The position numbers and the translations under genes were made by a program. DNA of 64,000 nucleotides. Origin: Paracoccus caeni (GTDB lineage: Bacteria > Pseudomonadota > Alphaproteobacteria > Rhodobacterales > Rhodobacteraceae). Every line of letters starts with the position of its first letter. Positions within the stretch are counted from its first letter, which is position 1. The stretch is taken from NCBI RefSeq assembly GCF_016629665.1, contig NZ_JAEPRQ010000010.1:37029-101028 (forward strand), given 5' to 3'. The notes beneath the pieces were generated by a model. That model saw only the letters and a program-made list of their open reading frames with translations. It was not told where the DNA came from and searched no databases. This document shows positions 61,488 to 64,000 of the stretch, in pieces.

Positions 61488-61817
61488 ATGAAAGATAAGA
61501 TGCAAGCCTTCATGCAAGAACTTCTCCACGGAAAGAAGTATGTCCGATTGTCGTTGGATCAGCTTCGTGCCTTCAACAACTATCTTGCAAATGCCGGATT
61601 CAGCATATCCCGCATGGAGGCAATAAAGACGGCTGGCGGAAGAACTGGGCGACGCCTTGACTATGACGTTCTGGTCATGCCCGAGCATGAGGAGGGTTGG
61701 ACAATTTTTGCCGATCCTGATCGGTCGAGGGAGCACGTCGTGGATATTGTCGACCAAGCTGTGCGTGAGGGTGGAACTTTCGAGTTCTTGGTTTGGGCCG
61801 AGAAACCGTTGGATTAG
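61488..61817 (+). CDS. Hypothetical protein
   Basis: This 109-residue soluble protein starts at ATG 61488. The sequence alternates basic and acidic segments (MQAFMQELLHGKKYVRL, DYDVLVMPEHEEGWTIFAD, REHVVDIVDQAVREGG). It lies between the two IS66-type end copies, so it may have been carried or trapped by insertion sequences. No family recognised. The coherent composition supports a real gene. Confidence 0.55.
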   Translation: MKDKMQAFMQELLHGKKYVRLSLDQLRAFNNYLANAGFSISRMEAIKTAGGRTGRRLDYDVLVMPEHEEGWTIFADPDRSREHVVDIVDQAVREGGTFEFLVWAEKPLD

Positions 61818-62004
61818 AGAATTGTTCGCCCCTCGACCCAATTCCCGACGATCCTCCCCGGTATGCCATCCGCCGCCCGTTGGCCTCCCGCGCCAGATCC
61901 AGCCGCTTCGGCAACCTGACCGTAAGCGTTGCATCTGACCCCTGCCGCAAGCTCTGAGAACCGGTTTGCGACGATGTTATGCTGCCCCGAACCCGGAGGA
62001 CAGC

Positions 62005-62418
62005 ATGATTGACGACAATCCACCCTTCCAGCCATTCGGCTTTACTATCCCCATCAGTTCGACCGGGCGCCGCATCTGGCCGCCTGGTTTCAAGAAATTC
62101 ATCATCGAGAAACTGGATGCTGGTGAGTTGACTGTTCAGCAGATTGAGCAGGAGGGTCAGATTGCGCGATCTCTCATTTATAAATGGCAGGCAAAACGGG
62201 GTGCTGACGATGCAGCCGAACGACCGATCAATCCCTTTGCACAGGTCTGTATCGAGGATGCTCCCATAGGCAGTGCGGCCCCTGCAGGATTGCCATCCTC
62301 GGCTGACATCCGTTGCATTCATGTCCACGGCGCGGTCAGCAATCTGGTCCTGCCCACAGACTATCCCATCGAAAATCTGATCCAACTCGTTCGGGCGATG
62401 GAAAGTCCGACATGCTGA
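62005..62418 (+). CDS. tnpA: IS66-family TnpA-like protein
   Basis: This 137-residue IS66 accessory protein starts at ATG 62005 with GGAGGA upstream. A helix-turn-helix is visible (KKFIIEKLDAGELTVQQIEQ, ARSLIYKWQAKRG), and the C-terminus reads VLPTDYPIENLIQLVRAM, typical of the family. It acts with TnpB and TnpC in IS66 transposition. TnpC is absent here. Confidence 0.85.
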   Translation: MIDDNPPFQPFGFTIPISSTGRRIWPPGFKKFIIEKLDAGELTVQQIEQEGQIARSLIYKWQAKRGADDAAERPINPFAQVCIEDAPIGSAAPAGLPSSADIRCIHVHGAVSNLVLPTDYPIENLIQLVRAMESPTC

Positions 62419-62470
62419 TGGCCGATGCGCCGGACCGCGCTTTCACACGGACAATGGCGGGGCGGTCGAG

Positions 62471-62821
62471 ATGATATCCCCCGCAGGCAATTTCAGAATT
62501 TACCTTGCAACGGAGCCGGTGGATTTCCGGAAGGGTATGGATGGATTGGCGGCTATCGTGCAGTCGGAGTTCGGCCTTGATCCATTTTCCGGGGGCATCT
62601 TCATCTTCAGGGCGAAGCGCAGCGACCGGCTGAAGATTGTGGTTTGGGACGGCACCGGGCTGGTGCTTGTTTACAAGCGGATCGAAGGGGCAGGCTTCAT
62701 CTGGCCGAAGATCAGCAACGGCACCGTCTCAATCACACGTTCACAGTTTGAAGCCTTGTTCGAGGGGCTGGATTGGACCAAGGTCCGCAGCCGGATGCAA
62801 AAAAGGCCCATGATTGCCTAA
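62471..62821 (+). CDS. tnpB: IS66-family TnpB (Orf2) protein
   Basis: This 116-residue TnpB protein of the IS66 family has the hallmark YLATEPVDFRKGMDGLAAIV, FSGGIFIFRAKRSDRLKIV and WDGTGLVLVYKRIEG. It ends with FEALFEGLDWTKVR and a short tail. It is an accessory transposition protein of unknown mechanism. It is complete, although the transposase gene that should follow is absent. Confidence 0.92.
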   Translation: MISPAGNFRIYLATEPVDFRKGMDGLAAIVQSEFGLDPFSGGIFIFRAKRSDRLKIVVWDGTGLVLVYKRIEGAGFIWPKISNGTVSITRSQFEALFEGLDWTKVRSRMQKRPMIA

Positions 62822-63042
62822 TCGTTACGGTGGGCTAGATCGGCTTCACCTCCATCGCAGTCCTCCTCATGTGCGACAGTCAGTGCGTTGGTGATCAGCA
62901 ATTCGATATCTTCCAGCCGCATCCCCCGTTCATAGGCCAAGCGCTCAACGAGTTTGGTGATGGCTGAATCGCGCGGCCCGTAAAGCGCCCAGTCACGAAT
63001 GGCTGAAGCGTCAGGGTGTCGGGTCTGATCTTCCGCCGTCAT
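62818..63042 (-). CDS. Hypothetical small acidic protein
   Basis: This 74-residue protein starts at ATG 63042 with a strong GGAGG site seven bases upstream. The sequence is acidic and helical (AIRDWALYGPRDSAITKLVE, MRLEDIELLITNALTVAHEE). Its stop overlaps the end of tnpB by four bases. No family recognised. The strong ribosome-binding site supports a real gene. Confidence 0.6.
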   Translation of the reverse strand: MTAEDQTRHPDASAIRDWALYGPRDSAITKLVERLAYERGMRLEDIELLITNALTVAHEEDCDGGEADLAHRND

Positions 63043-63237
63043 ATGGTGTCCTCCAAACAAAGGGCATCGGCCCTGTTACTGCCGGTTGTCGTGACCTGCG
63101 TCCCCAGACCAGCGTCAGCTTGCATCTTCAAAGCGAGGCGGCCAAGATTCGGACATGGGCAGATACCGACCAATAAGACTTTCGGCCCATATTACCGAAG
63201 ACCCCTACAAAGCCATACATTCGAAAGGATATTTTTG

Positions 63238-63522
63238 ATGAGAATCATACTTACCGCAGCCGCAATCCTGACATGTGGAGCGATGCCAACTATCGCCCAA
63301 GAACGACCCCAAGCCCCAATAACAGATCTAGGGAAATCGTTCTCAGACCTTGTGGCGGATGGATGGACGGCGACGGGTGCCGTAGTCGAAACCGACTATC
63401 TGCTGATGGAGAAGGACGGTGCGTATGCTGTCTGCACGCTCCAGATTGGCGGGGGCATGACACTATATCCGGAGCCGGAAACGACCAGCGTGGATTCGGC
63501 CTGCTACAAAGTTACCAATTAG
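63238..63522 (+). CDS. Hypothetical small exported protein
   Basis: This 94-residue protein has a signal peptide (MRIILTAAAILTCGAMPTIAQ) and a compact mature domain (SFSDLVADGWTATGAVVETDY, YAVCTLQIGGGMTLYPEPET, DSACYKVTN) with two Cys that could pair. AAAGGATAT precedes the ATG. Short periplasmic proteins of this plan are common in rhodobacteria. The function is unknown. Confidence 0.7.
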   Translation: MRIILTAAAILTCGAMPTIAQERPQAPITDLGKSFSDLVADGWTATGAVVETDYLLMEKDGAYAVCTLQIGGGMTLYPEPETTSVDSACYKVTN

Positions 63523-63840
63523 TCAGGTGCCTCTAGGCGAATTGGTCGATGGCCAGAGTCCCTCATATTCGTAGAGATCGGGCGGATACCAATAGACGTT
63601 CTTGCTTAGGAAGCTATGTGGGAAGTCAGCTCCCACATAGCGCGGCGGGGTAAATGACGGATCGCTTTGGGAGGTCAGGCCATAAATTTTGGCGATATCC
63701 CTGACAGATCTTGGCGTCTCATAGCCCGTCCGGGCCATGATGTCCTGAATCGACACCTTTTCGGTGATTAGCCTTGCGACGGTTGTTTGCCGAATGGTGT
63801 TCCAGTCATGGTGAAAACTACAGACCGCCCCATCTCTCAT
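63523..63840 (-). CDS. Possible recombinase-like C-terminal fragment
   Basis: The 105-residue frame begins HHDWNTIRQTTVARLITEKVS and continues IQDIMARTGYETPRSVRDIA, which resembles the C-terminal catalytic part of some tyrosine recombinases (HxxR-like region), then a tail without known motifs. No good ribosome-binding site is seen. It could be a fragment of an integrase or an unrelated helix-turn-helix protein. Confidence 0.35.
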   Translation of the reverse strand: MRDGAVCSFHHDWNTIRQTTVARLITEKVSIQDIMARTGYETPRSVRDIAKIYGLTSQSDPSFTPPRYVGADFPHSFLSKNVYWYPPDLYEYEGLWPSTNSPRGT

Positions 63841-63903
63841 CTTCCGTAGAATCTTATTCCGCTGGCAGGCGTCCTATGGTTCAAGCTCATCTCTACTTGG
63901 GAG

Positions 63904-64000
63904 ATGGGCTTGGCGCGCAACCTGATATCCGACGATGAGTGGGCCTTCTTTGAGGGCTTCATTCGTGGCGTCCGACACCCGAATGGCCGCAAGCCTGCGG
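63904..64000 (+). CDS. IS5-family transposase, N-terminal part cut by window edge
   Basis: From ATG 63904 the frame reads ARNLISDDEWAFFEGFIRGV, the start of a different IS5-subgroup transposase from that at 6452. It continues past the window end. The left terminal repeat should lie between 63841 and 63903, but I cannot define it without the right end. Confidence 0.8.
   Translation, partial: MGLARNLISDDEWAFFEGFIRGVRHPNGRKPA

Larger units (their letters stand above)
61921..62821 (+). mobile_element. Truncated IS66-family element (TnpA and TnpB, no TnpC)
   Basis: The left end CGTAAGCGTTGCATCTGACC is followed by tnpA and tnpB in usual IS66 order. The large tnpC transposase gene, normally next, is missing; unrelated minus-strand sequence begins at once after tnpB. 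No right terminal repeat is seen. The element cannot move by itself. Confidence 0.85.

Overview
The window looks like chromosomal or chromid DNA of a metabolically versatile alphaproteobacterium, most likely Rhodobacterales and Paracoccus-like. This is inferred from the GC-rich coding style, the many tripartite tricarboxylate (Tct) and branched-chain-type ABC transporters, the density of LysR/IclR/GntR regulators, the GTG starts and the ATGA gene overlaps. I saw no rRNA, tRNA, CRISPR array or replication gene.

Layout. 1-6270: a Tct transporter, a divergent LysR regulator and a four-gene catabolic operon (enolase superfamily, SDR, cupin, DHDPS family). 6287-13929: a decayed accessory zone with a broken IS5-type element, an intact antitoxin/Doc pair, and pseudogenes of an ArsR regulator, a phage protein, an IS481 transposase and a GntR regulator. 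It also holds an intact radical SAM/UdgX DNA-repair pair (8665-11324). 14010-29498: a large sugar-acid-like regulon: aldehyde dehydrogenase, DHDPS-family enzyme, IclR regulator, DhaK/DhaL kinase, second Tct system, FAH hydrolase, FAD-linked oxidase and a branched-chain-type ABC transporter. Three near-identical 19-bp operators tie it together. 29749-33739: a broken proline racemase gene and secreted proteins of unknown function. 34071-38774: an accessory island with a soluble FtsH-like AAA+ zinc protease, a small partner, a zinc-ribbon/GIY-YIG protein and small DNA-binding proteins. It is followed by a 17-copy heptanucleotide repeat. 39083-50078: quinone oxidoreductase, a 1.8-kb gene-poor stretch, LrgAB, a bicupin ureidoglycine aminohydrolase, a dicarboxylate symporter, LysR, an FAD oxidoreductase and a catalase.

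51118-60910 is the most striking block. It encodes a LysR regulator with two DNA-binding domains, divergent from hydantoinase, carbamoyl-amino-acid hydrolase, DUF917 protein, urocanase-like enzyme, MFS transporter and an exported ammonia-lyase-fold enzyme lacking the MIO motif. This set matches, step by step, bacterial ergothioneine catabolism: ergothioneine to thiourocanate plus trimethylamine, then a thiohydantoin, hydantoin-propionate, N-carbamoyl-glutamate and glutamate. The right edge (61306-64000) holds a truncated IS66 element, small genes of unknown function and the start of an IS5-family transposase.
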